DNA of 64,000 nucleotides, taken from Lysobacteraceae bacterium. GTDB taxonomy: Bacteria; Pseudomonadota; Gammaproteobacteria; Xanthomonadales; Xanthomonadaceae. The translations under genes and the position numbers were made by a program. The DNA lies in contig SSEV01000021.1 of the NCBI GenBank assembly GCA_008015095.1, forward strand, positions 1 to 64,000, in the 5' to 3' direction. A model generated the notes under the pieces. It was given only the letters and a program-made list of their open reading frames with translations, was not told where the DNA came from and did not search any database. Positions 8,335-15,942 of the stretch are shown here, piece after piece (position 1 is the stretch's first letter; every line of letters starts with the position of its first letter).

Positions 8335-9523
8335 TCGGATCGAGCGCGGGCGCGCGGCCAGCCATCAGGTCGGCGAGCATTTGCGCGCTGCCTGTGCTCA
8401 TGCCCACGCCCATCATGCCGTGACCGGTGTTCATCCATACCCGGCGCAGCCCCGGCGCACGACCGATCAATGGCATATCGTCACGGCTCATCGGCCGCCA
8501 GCCGTACCAGTGCTCGCGCACTTCGGGTCCGACCGGTGCGTGCAGGTATTCGCGCGCGCCACGCTCCAACGCGCCGATGCGGCGTGCGTTGAGCGTTTCG
8601 TCGAAGCCGGAGAACTCCATCGTGCTGCCGAGCCGGAATCCGTCCTGCCATGAGGTGACGCAGACCAGACGTTCGCGCAGCACAAGCGGCCGTTTCGGCA
8701 CCATGTCCGGTTTGCTGTAGGTAATCGAATACCCTTTGCCCGGTTGGATCACGCGTTTCATCCATGGCAGGCCGATGGCTTCGGCCGAGCGCGCGCTCCA
8801 CGCGCCCATGGCCAATACCGCGTTGCGTGCGCGGATTTCGCCCTGATCGGTGTAAACGGCCACGCCCTCGCGATCCTCACGCAGGGCATGCAGCGGGCAA
8901 TGCTCGATGATCGCTCCGCCGCGCGCTCTGATCACGCGCGCCAGTTCGGCCAGATAGCGATCGGGGCGTAATGCGGCATCGCCGGAAAAACGCAGCGCGC
9001 CAGCCACGCCTGCCTTGACCGCGGGCTCCTGCGCTTCGTAGGCCCGTCCATCGATCACTTCCGTCGCCACGCCCAATTCGCGCAGCAGCGGCAACTCGCG
9101 CTGCCCGTGCTCGAACGCACGCGGGTTGCGGAACACGTAATCCTCGCCTGCTTCGATGAATTCGCAAGCCAAATCGTAACGATCCACCCATTCGCCCAAA
9201 CGCCGCCGCGAATCGTCAAGCAACGCGTATTTGCCGATGGCGCTGGTTCGCCAGTCGCGCGTGTTGCAGCGGCGGGCGAATCCGGTCAACCAGCCCCACA
9301 ACACCGGATCGAAGCGCGGCTGGATGTACAGGGGCGCATCGGGCGTGAGCATCCAACGCAAGGCCTTGAGCAGGACGCCTGGCGCGGCCAGAGGCGGGGC
9401 ATGACTCGGTGTGATCGTGCCGCAATTGCCGTGCGAAGCCCCGCCGCCGATAGCGCCAGCGTCGATGACGCAGACGCCGCGCCCGCTTTCCAGCAGCGCA
9501 AGTGCGGTCGCCAGGCCGCTCAC
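8306..9523 (-). CDS. FAD-dependent D-amino acid dehydrogenase (DadA-like), start uncertain
   Basis: 405 aa if the GTG at 9523 is used. Motifs are GGGASHGNCGTITPSHAPP, LRFSGDAALRPDRYLAEL, MGAWSARSAEAIGL, GYSITYSKPD and the C-terminal GWRPMSRDDMPLIGRAPG with NTGHGMMGVGMSTGSAQM, as in DadA/hydroxyproline dehydrogenases that oxidise D-amino acids and pass electrons to the respiratory chain. The GTG start would drop the first part of the FAD-binding fold: reading upstream in frame gives VADVLIAGGGVSGL, but no ATG/GTG/TTG precedes it before a stop. An ATG at 9572 is in another frame and would join if one C of the five-C run at 9564-9568 were absent. So either an unusual start or a one-base frameshift is present. 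Confidence 0.8.
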   Translation of the reverse strand: MSGLATALALLESGRGVCVIDAGAIGGGASHGNCGTITPSHAPPLAAPGVLLKALRWMLTPDAPLYIQPRFDPVLWGWLTGFARRCNTRDWRTSAIGKYALLDDSRRRLGEWVDRYDLACEFIEAGEDYVFRNPRAFEHGQRELPLLRELGVATEVIDGRAYEAQEPAVKAGVAGALRFSGDAALRPDRYLAELARVIRARGGAIIEHCPLHALREDREGVAVYTDQGEIRARNAVLAMGAWSARSAEAIGLPWMKRVIQPGKGYSITYSKPDMVPKRPLVLRERLVCVTSWQDGFRLGSTMEFSGFDETLNARRIGALERGAREYLHAPVGPEVREHWYGWRPMSRDDMPLIGRAPGLRRVWMNTGHGMMGVGMSTGSAQMLADLMAGRAPALDPTPYRPERFV

Positions 9524-9689
9524 GCCCCCGCCCGCAATCAGAACATCCGCAACCGTCGTTCTTCCCCCGCATCCTCACGAACATCCCGCGCGCGCTGCGG
9601 GACACGATGATTGCGATTCTACGGCCCACGGGAGCTGCGCGCATGTTTCGCGCCGCGCCGCTCAGCCGTTGTCGCCGCCATGTCTCAAA

Positions 9690-10937
9690 TCACGCTCGAC
9701 GCATCGCTGGCCATTGCAGGTAGGTCGCCGCGCGCCACAGCCATTCGGCCGGACCATAACGGAAGCGCGCCAGCCACCAGCGGCTGACAAGAACCTGCAG
9801 CGCGAACAGGGCCAGCGCGAACGCCGGCTGCCACGCGCGCGGCAGTCGCTCGAAGTATCCGAGGCCGTAGCCATAAAAAATCAACGTGCAGATCACCGAC
9901 TGCCCCAGATAATTGCTCAGCGCCATCCGCCCCGCTGGCGCGGTCAGCCGCAGGGCCGGGGCCAGCGGCGAAGACAATCCACGTAAAATCCAGGCGAGAT
10001 AGCCCAGGCACATCAACAACCCACCGCACATCGCCAAGCCGCCACTGACGCCGCTCACCAAATCAAGCCGATCATAGGCCTGCGTGGGCACCATCGCGAA
10101 CGAGCACGACATCATGCCGAGTCCCACCGGCACGCCGATCCAGCGCAGACCTGCGAACAGTCGCTGAAAATCCTGTGGCCGTTCGATCGCCCCGCTGCGC
10201 ACGAACCAGGCGCCAAGCAGGAACATGCCGAGAATCTGCCCGCCGATAAACATCAGCAAAGCCAGATTGAATACCGCGTCCGTCGCCCGCTGCGCCACCG
10301 CATCCCAATAGCCGCCGCTGCCATACGCCACACGCTGCGCATCAAGCAACTGCCGCATTTCGTCGCCCTGCTGCTGCAGGGCCTTGCTCATTTCCGCAGC
10401 GATGGTCGGCTCCAGGCTGGCGAGCCAGCCAAGCACGCCAAATCCCACCATCATCGCCACCGCGAACAGATAGCAACCGATCGCCCAATAAGGCAGTTGC
10501 CGCGATGGAACACCACGAAAGATCACCAGCATCGGGAAAGCGATCAGTGCGTACGTGGTCAGGATATCGCCCGACCAGATCAACAGGGCATGGATCAGGC
10601 CGATCAGCAGCAACGCCAGGATCCTACGCAGATACAGCATGAAGAATGGTCGCCCTGCGACTTCGGCGCGATGGCTCATCACCGCGAACCCCATACCGAA
10701 CAGCAGCGAGAACAGCAGGTAGAACTTGCCCTGCACCAGGACGTAGATCGCGGCGTCGACGAGTCGGTCGGCCCCATGCAAGGCCGGGTCGAGACCGGTG
10801 ACCGCCGCCAGCAGCGGCCCGACAAAGGCCTCGATATTCATCAGCAGAATGCCGAATAGCGCCACGCCGCGCAGCACATCCATGGCTTCGATGCGCTCGG
10901 CGGCGGGAATCGGTTGGAGCGACTCAGTCGAGCTCAT
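9690..10937 (-). CDS. DUF418 / YeiB-like membrane protein
   Basis: 415 aa from the ATG at 10937. The N-terminus RIEAMDVLRGVALFGILLMN is the typical opening of YeiB/DUF418 proteins (related to the heparan-alpha-glucosaminide acetyltransferase type fold), followed by about ten hydrophobic helices and the C-terminal DUF418 block (GRMALSNYLGQSVICTLIFYG ... FRYGPAEWLWRAATY). These are inner-membrane proteins of unknown function, thought to be acyl- or small-molecule transfer or transport proteins. It is 144 bases downstream of selD on the same strand, which may be chance. Confidence 0.88.
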   Translation of the reverse strand: MSSTESLQPIPAAERIEAMDVLRGVALFGILLMNIEAFVGPLLAAVTGLDPALHGADRLVDAAIYVLVQGKFYLLFSLLFGMGFAVMSHRAEVAGRPFFMLYLRRILALLLIGLIHALLIWSGDILTTYALIAFPMLVIFRGVPSRQLPYWAIGCYLFAVAMMVGFGVLGWLASLEPTIAAEMSKALQQQGDEMRQLLDAQRVAYGSGGYWDAVAQRATDAVFNLALLMFIGGQILGMFLLGAWFVRSGAIERPQDFQRLFAGLRWIGVPVGLGMMSCSFAMVPTQAYDRLDLVSGVSGGLAMCGGLLMCLGYLAWILRGLSSPLAPALRLTAPAGRMALSNYLGQSVICTLIFYGYGLGYFERLPRAWQPAFALALFALQVLVSRWWLARFRYGPAEWLWRAATYLQWPAMRRA

Positions 10938-11081
10938 GGCGAAATCCGGAATCGGCAGGCCGTCTATGTTCTCGCAAACGGCGCCCACCGCAAGTGCGGG
11001 ATGCGAAGAACGACCTGATGGCGTCCATCGCTTGGCTTCGCCGCATGGGAGCATCGGCCACCGCCGTCGGCGGAATCGCGA

Positions 11082-12131
11082 TCAGGCTGCGATAATGATC
11101 GGGCGCTCGCCTCTTTCGTGCATTTCGCCGATAACGAACAAGGCTTGACCCTGCCGTTGCGCCAGAGACGACACCGCAGGCAAAGCATCGGCGGCAACCG
11201 TGATCAGCAAGCCGCCATTGGTCTGCGGGTCGCACAACAGCCGCAACTTCCATTCGGGAATGGTCGGACTTGCCGACACGTCCGCGCCGTAATGCGCATA
11301 GTTTCTTTTGGCCCCGCCGGTCTGGCGACCGCTCTCGGCCAAACCCACGGCCGCTGCCATCAGAGGAATTTCGGAGATGACGACGCGCGCGGTCGTTCCC
11401 GCGCCTAGCGCCATCTCGTGCAAATGGCCGATCAACCCGAAACCGGTGACGTCGGTCATGGCGGAAACGCCCTCGACTCCCGATACGATCGCGCCGAACG
11501 AATTCAACGTCGTAACGATACCCATCGCTGCCGCGTAGTGAGGGGACGTCTCCTCGAAACCCGCGATGCGATCCTTGATGGCGGACACTACAAGACCGAC
11601 ACCGATTGGCTTGGTCAGCGCGATGACATCCCCGGGGCGGGACGTGCTGTTCCTCAACATCCTCCGCGCTTCGACCTGCCCGATCACCGACAGACCGAAA
11701 ATCGGCTCCGACAAGTTGATCGAATGCCCACCGGCGATGGGGATTCCCGCCTCCGTGCAGGCCGATCGCGCGCCGTCCAGCACCTTCCGGATGACGTCAT
11801 CGTCGAGCTTGTCGGTCGGAAATCCCAGGATGGCGGTGGCCAACAACGGTTCCCCTCCCATCGCATAGATATCGGATATCGCGTTGCACGATGCGATCCG
11901 TCCCCACAGCAGCGGATCATCGACGATAGGTGGAAAGAAATCGAGCGAAGTCAGCGCGACCTGTCCGTCACGGATGCGGAAAGCCGCGGAATCCTCGTTT
12001 CCCTCGCGACCGACGAGCAACCACGGCAACGGCTCGCTGCGATCAGGCGCGCCGCCCAATAATTGTTTCAGATGCCCGGGCGCGATCTTGCAACCGCAGC
12101 CGCCGCCCATGGTGAGATCGGTCAATCGCAT
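11082..12131 (-). CDS. selD: selenide, water dikinase
   Basis: 349 aa from the ATG at 12131, preceded by GGAAGGG; a longer frame upstream is not supported. The glycine-rich GGGCGCKIAP segment carries the catalytic Cys (residue 12 here; not selenocysteine) and Lys 15. The ATP/metal parts VALTSLDFFPPIVDDP, SDIYAMGGEPLLA, GGHSI and TDVTGFGLIGHL are all present, as is LCDPQTNGGLL at the end. SelD makes selenophosphate from selenide and ATP for selenocysteine or 2-selenouridine tRNA. No selA, selB, selenocysteine tRNA or mnmH is in the window, so the downstream use cannot be judged. Confidence 0.93.
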   Translation of the reverse strand: MRLTDLTMGGGCGCKIAPGHLKQLLGGAPDRSEPLPWLLVGREGNEDSAAFRIRDGQVALTSLDFFPPIVDDPLLWGRIASCNAISDIYAMGGEPLLATAILGFPTDKLDDDVIRKVLDGARSACTEAGIPIAGGHSINLSEPIFGLSVIGQVEARRMLRNSTSRPGDVIALTKPIGVGLVVSAIKDRIAGFEETSPHYAAAMGIVTTLNSFGAIVSGVEGVSAMTDVTGFGLIGHLHEMALGAGTTARVVISEIPLMAAAVGLAESGRQTGGAKRNYAHYGADVSASPTIPEWKLRLLCDPQTNGGLLITVAADALPAVSSLAQRQGQALFVIGEMHERGERPIIIAA

Positions 12132-12984
12132 AGCACCCTTCCTTGTTTGCGCTCGAAGTGCACGAGCCGTCAATACCTGATTATTTACGGATCGACTTCG
12201 TCGATACCGATGCGCAGTCTCAAAGCGCCACCGCATCGCGAATGTTACCGGAGGAATGCTACCGGACAGTCGCCCCATAGCGACACACTGCCGCGCTGAA
12301 CCGTCCATATGGCATCGGAATCGCATCCAAGGCGTCGTTCGAATTCCGGTCTCAGTTCGCCTTGCGCCGGCATGGCATCGGCCCGCCCCCGCACAAAAAA
12401 TCATATGGCGTTGTTTTAACAGGAATTTGCTTACCCGCCGAACGGTGCGATAGAATGCAACCGCATTGATGGCTAACAGCCATACGGCCGATGACCAAAG
12501 ACGTTTCGGATCGAGAGACTGTCTGACATCGATACGATGGCCATCATGGTTTGCCGCCATTTGCGGAACGATCCATTCGCAGACCGTTGAACACGGTTTG
12601 TTCGCGCAGTCACGGAGGGCTGCGCCGACGAAGCAAGCGCGTAAGCGATTGATTCGTCGCGAGCGAATCCGGGGATGCGCCGGACTCGCGACTTGTAAAA
12701 CGCACAGGACGTGTGTGTTTCAACAGTCTGTCAGGGGGAATTGGATGACCCGTCGGGAACAATCGCGCTGGCGCTTCCGCCAACCGTATTTTGGCTTATC
12801 GGACTCGAACCGAGCTTTTGCCGTCTCTGGAATTCCCCGCCTTGCGCTCGTATTGAACGGAGCGGTTGCAAAAGACCCTGGCGGCGGCCTCTCGCCTTTT
12901 CATCCAGGCGGGCCACATCTCGCGAAGGCATAACGCGATAAGCGCGCCGCGACCAAAGTCCCTCTAATCCGCCATTCAATTCTC
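12132..12984. other. 853-base gene-free interval upstream of module B
   Basis: No convincing coding sequence on either strand. It holds the selD upstream region, then intergenic repeat copy R1 (12581-12736). From about 12740 to 12984 there is AT/GC-mixed sequence with a T-arm-like piece (around 12798-12812) but no tRNA fold. The interval looks like insertion-prone spacer between core genes and module B. Confidence 0.6.
12581..12736 (+). repeat. intergenic repeat copy R1 (MITE-like)
   Basis: Shares a core of about 100 bases with 15069-15295 in the same orientation (shared runs such as ggctgcgccgacgaagc, then agcgcgt.agcgat, then cgtcg.gagcga.tccggg) and the right end with tttcaacag.ctg. The ends form imperfect terminal inverted repeats of the form (c)cgttgaa...tttcaacag. 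It is shorter than R2, lacking an internal segment of about 70 bases. No transposase is encoded, so it would be a non-autonomous element or dispersed repeat. Confidence 0.65.
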
Positions 12985-13563
12985 ATGGCTCGATCACACA
13001 TGCGCATCGGCATCGTCCACGGCAGGTTCCAACCCATTCACAAAGGCCATCTCGATGGCTATATCAAGCCTGCCTGGCAACAGTGCGGTCAGCTGATCGT
13101 CGGCATCACGAACCCCGACCCGACGCATACCCTTCCCGACCCTGTCAATGTTTCCCGCACCGCGGCGCAGAACAACCCCTTGACTTTTTACGAGCGCTTG
13201 TCGCTGGTGCAAACCGCATTGAGCGGGATAGGCATCGACAGCGCCGATTTCCGCATTGTGCCGTTCCCGATCAATTTCCCACAGTTGCTGCGCTACTACC
13301 TGCCCGATGGCGCAACGCATTTTCTTACCATTTTCGACGAATGGGGCAGGCGAAAACGCGCTTTTCTCGAACAGCACGGCCACAAGGTGCACGTATTGGA
13401 AGAATCCGACATCAACAAGAAGAAAATTTCTTCGACAGAAGTGAGAAACAGGATTCTGAAAGGACAACGCTGGCAGGAACTGGTTCCGGAGCCTTGCCAT
13501 CACCTGCTCAGCTCGATGGACATCAAAGACCGCATTCAAAGACAAAGGGAGATTGGACGTTGA
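12985..13563 (+). CDS. module B: archaeal-type nicotinamide-nucleotide adenylyltransferase-like protein
   Basis: 192 aa from the first ATG, or 187 aa from the ATG at 13000 (MRIGIVHGRFQPIHKGH), which fits the family better; neither has a clear ribosome-binding site. The HGRFQPIHKGH motif is the (H/T)xGH nucleotidyltransferase signature, and ISSTEVRNRIL near residue 150 is the second nucleotide-binding motif of NadM-type NMNATs, followed by the typical LVPE.....I.D.KDRI end. Known family members join NMN and ATP to make NAD. The stop overlaps the TTG start of the next gene (TTGA), so the three genes of module B form a tight operon. Whether the substrate is NMN here is inference. Confidence 0.85.
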   Translation: MARSHMRIGIVHGRFQPIHKGHLDGYIKPAWQQCGQLIVGITNPDPTHTLPDPVNVSRTAAQNNPLTFYERLSLVQTALSGIGIDSADFRIVPFPINFPQLLRYYLPDGATHFLTIFDEWGRRKRAFLEQHGHKVHVLEESDINKKKISSTEVRNRILKGQRWQELVPEPCHHLLSSMDIKDRIQRQREIGR

Positions 13564-14405
13564 ACCGTTTGGCCTCGCTATCCATCCCTATACTTCTGGC
13601 GATCCTTTCAGAATGGATCTCTAGCTTGCTGCCAGTACCCAATGAACTTAAGCCGTTTTCTTGGCTTGCCATCCTATCTCTGTCATTGATTGCATTGCTT
13701 CATCTCAACCATAGATGGTTCATCGCCTACTTGAAGCTGTACACGGTCGCTAACATCCGCGGCCTATGGAGCGGCGAAGCGCTGAACAGATCGCTGACGC
13801 GCGACTACGAGAATTCGTCCCGCGTCGACATCAAAGTGACCCGCGGCTTCGGGCTGTTTCTTGAAAGCGACGGGGTCTTCAAGAAGCTGATTCTCGACCG
13901 GAAGAGCAAAGAAGACCGGAAGGTCAGAATTCTCCTTCATTACCCATGCTTGGAATCCGACCATTTGATCAGACGCGCCGAGGCGAACAACAAACTGCCG
14001 ACAGACTATGTCGACGATTTGTTCTGGGTGCTGAGAGCGCTGTTCCTCCACAGCCGCGATCCAAACAACAAAGAAACCATCATCATCCGCTTTTATTTGT
14101 CGGACAAGGATTCGGAATGGAGATTCTATGTCCTGGAGGACGATGACGGAAAAAAGACCTTGTATTTCAATCACTACAACAAATCCACGTCCGGGGCGAA
14201 ATCCAGGATGTTGAAAGTGCTCGCGGGGAACTACTCCCTATGCGACGAATTGGTTAATACGTTCAATGAATTGTTCGACAACGAGTCTCACGAGATCGTC
14301 ACCAACCACCAGAATCCTTTGTTATCAAAATCCGACCTGTGCGGACACCCCGGATGCAAAGAAGCAATCACCCAATCATTCCAAAAGCATTTTAGAAATG
14401 GCTGA
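13560..14405 (+). CDS. module B: membrane protein with PLD-like cytoplasmic domain
   Basis: 281 aa from a TTG at 13560 with AGGGAG upstream; the longer upstream frame lies inside the NMNAT gene. Two hydrophobic helices lie at about 7-25 and 33-50. The soluble part (about 85-260) has VDIKVTRGFGLF, then KVRILLHYP with a following RRAEA, then ETIIIRFYLSDKDSEWRFYVL and YFNHYN. This is the same order of elements as in module C (MMMGVGADKL ... PVRLLLIHP ... VEVRFYTQKPIFRLIFL) and module A. The C-terminus carries CGHPGC, a possible metal-binding pair. It overlaps both neighbours, so co-expression with NMNAT and Nudix is strongly indicated. No named family is recognised. Confidence 0.75.
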   Translation: MNRLASLSIPILLAILSEWISSLLPVPNELKPFSWLAILSLSLIALLHLNHRWFIAYLKLYTVANIRGLWSGEALNRSLTRDYENSSRVDIKVTRGFGLFLESDGVFKKLILDRKSKEDRKVRILLHYPCLESDHLIRRAEANNKLPTDYVDDLFWVLRALFLHSRDPNNKETIIIRFYLSDKDSEWRFYVLEDDDGKKTLYFNHYNKSTSGAKSRMLKVLAGNYSLCDELVNTFNELFDNESHEIVTNHQNPLLSKSDLCGHPGCKEAITQSFQKHFRNG

Positions 14406-15012
14406 CACTATCGAAATCGTCAAAGACGAAGTCTTGTATTCCGGCAAGCTGCTCGATCTCGTCGCGCGAACCCTTCGCGTATCCAAAAGCGGGAATTCCT
14501 TCGAATACGCTATCGAAGTCGCAAGACGCCCGCCGGGAGTGCGCCTGCTCGTCAAGCGCGACTCCCGTTATCTGCTGCTGAAAGAATTCCGCGCCGAGTT
14601 GGGCCGATGGGATTACCGCCTTGCCGGGGGCAAGGTGTTCGAATCGCAATCCGACCACTTGGATTTTCTCCGTTCAGGCGAAGATCTTGGTCGAAGACTG
14701 CTGGCGGCCGCGACCGCCGAAGCGCGGGAAGAGCTTGGGATCGCTATCGAGTCCGCGCACCTGTTTCGGAAATCCAGCGCCGGCGCCACCGTAGATTGGG
14801 ATCTTTATTTCTTCGAGGTAGACGAATTCACGCCCCTTGAATCCGGCCCTCAACCGGAAGCAACCGAATTGCTGAAAGCGGAATGGCGCACGCAGGAAGA
14901 GGTTCTGCAACTGATCAAAGACGATCTTTTTTCGGAAGATCGGTCGATAGGCGTTTTTTTGCAGCACATGCTAACGAGCGGGAAATCCTTGATATGCGTC
15001 GATCCAATCTGA
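14398..15012 (+). CDS. module B: Nudix hydrolase with insertion in the Nudix box
   Basis: 204 aa from the ATG at 14398, overlapping the membrane-protein gene by eight bases. The fold resembles ADP-ribose pyrophosphatases: YAIEVARRPPGVRLLV, LLLKEFRAELGRWDYRLAGGKV, then AATAEAREELGI with the catalytic REELG at about 110-114. Between the AGGK half (76-79) and the helix there is an insertion of about 20 residues (SDHLDFLRSGEDLGRR), which is unusual for the compact Nudix box. Likely substrates are ADP-ribose, NAD(H) or another nucleoside diphosphate derivative. NadM and Nudix domains are known fused in some bacteria; here they are separate genes around a membrane protein. Confidence 0.82.
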   Translation: MADTIEIVKDEVLYSGKLLDLVARTLRVSKSGNSFEYAIEVARRPPGVRLLVKRDSRYLLLKEFRAELGRWDYRLAGGKVFESQSDHLDFLRSGEDLGRRLLAAATAEAREELGIAIESAHLFRKSSAGATVDWDLYFFEVDEFTPLESGPQPEATELLKAEWRTQEEVLQLIKDDLFSEDRSIGVFLQHMLTSGKSLICVDPI

Positions 15013-15345
15013 CAAGTGCGGCTACTGAGAGGAAATGACACCGTGAACTGCAACGCGGTCTTGATTTAGCAAACCGCTGAAAAACGGTCTGCTAGCGCAA
15101 CCGGAGATGGCTGCGCCGACGAAGCGAGCGCGTCAGCGATGGATGCGTCGTGAGCGAGTCCGGGCATGGCCCAGACTGGCGAATTGGCTGCACCGGCAGG
15201 CGCCGGTGCGCAGCCACGCTGGCCGCGAAGTGGCGAGCCGCATGGATGCGACAAGTCAAAAATGCACAGGAAGTGCGTTTTTCAACAGCCTGCCAAATCG
15301 CATCCAACGTCTTTTCCCTACGCGCATATTTCAAGTTTCAAGCAG
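15013..15345. other. 333-base interval between convergent modules B and C
   Basis: Contains intergenic repeat R2 (15069-15295) and short unique flanks; no gene seen. It separates the 3' ends of the module B and module C operons, which converge here. Confidence 0.6.
15069..15295 (+). repeat. intergenic repeat copy R2 (MITE-like)
   Basis: The longer relative of R1 (12581-12736), same orientation. It starts with cgctgaaaaacgg and ends with cgtttttcaacagcctg, giving imperfect terminal inverted repeats, and has an internal stretch absent from R1 that includes the palindrome caccggcaggcgccggtg. R1 and R2 flank the whole module B operon. Confidence 0.65.
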
Positions 15346-15942
15346 TCAATCCAACCCCTCGATTCCTTGCGCATGCTGCTCCGCTTCCAACTTCAATATC
15401 CGCTCGCGCAATCCCCATCGCTCAATACACTCCGCGACAGACGGGCTGACCATATCTTTCCATCGGTCATCTCCTTGCTTGATCAGCCGCCTGATAGTTC
15501 TGCCGTCGAATCCCATATGTCTGCTGTCCGGGATCACGGAAACGTCGTAACCTTCGTTGCGCAAGCGCCTTATTTTTTCGTCGTTCCAATCGTAAAGCCT
15601 CGTCGTGACGCAAGTCACTTCTTTCGGGATCGAATGTTGGATCAACGATGGAGTATCGATCGGGAATGGCGCGAACTCGATTCTGGCGCTGTCGATACCG
15701 AGGTCATCGCAACATCGGCGGACCAAGATGATGCGTTCCAGATAATTCAGGGGATTTGCCGTAGGCAGAACCCTGTGTTCGACACCAGGGTAGACATCCG
15801 AAACCGGCGTCGCTGCTGCGATTCCGACCACCACGTCATCCCAACCTCTCAGGCAAGCCTGGAGATACTCCGCATGTCCCAAATGGAACGGCTGGAACCT
15901 GCCATGGATACATGCTATTCGACGAATGTTTTGAAATCCCAC
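15346..15942 (-). CDS. module C: second archaeal-type NMNAT-like protein
   Basis: 198 aa from the GTG at 15942, chosen because GAGGGA lies just upstream and the start then sits shortly before the conserved strand; an ATG at 15966 would add eight residues. It has IACIHGRFQPFHLGHAEYL (nucleotidyltransferase HxGH motif), FAPFPIDTP, an EGYDVSVIP strand and GRTIRRLIKQGDDRWKDMV, where GRT replaces the SST seen in module B. The overall fit is to NadM-type NMNATs. It overlaps the end of the upstream membrane-protein gene by 28 bases. It is a paralogue, not a duplicate, of the module B enzyme: similarity is limited to motifs. Confidence 0.83.
   Translation of the reverse strand: MGFQNIRRIACIHGRFQPFHLGHAEYLQACLRGWDDVVVGIAAATPVSDVYPGVEHRVLPTANPLNYLERIILVRRCCDDLGIDSARIEFAPFPIDTPSLIQHSIPKEVTCVTTRLYDWNDEKIRRLRNEGYDVSVIPDSRHMGFDGRTIRRLIKQGDDRWKDMVSPSVAECIERWGLRERILKLEAEQHAQGIEGLD

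Noticed and set aside
12132-12560. N-terminal extension of selD up to 12560
   Set aside because: SelD proteins start close to the GGGCGCK motif, and the ATG at 12131 has a strong ribosome-binding site. The extension is low-complexity basic sequence.
12581-12736. Coding interpretation of R1/R2 (basic proteins with repeated APTKxARxR)
   Set aside because: The similarity exists because the DNA repeat is shared; both frames are interrupted differently and have no ribosome-binding sites.
12790-12850. A tRNA-like T-arm (reverse complement of gactcgaaccga) downstream of R1
   Set aside because: No acceptor stem, D-arm or anticodon arm at the right distance on the minus strand. At best a degraded fragment; not called.
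13083-13559. The long frame extending the module B membrane protein upstream to 13083
   Set aside because: It lies within the NMNAT gene in another frame and encodes no membrane or signal features; the TTG at 13560 has a ribosome-binding site and overlaps the NMNAT stop.
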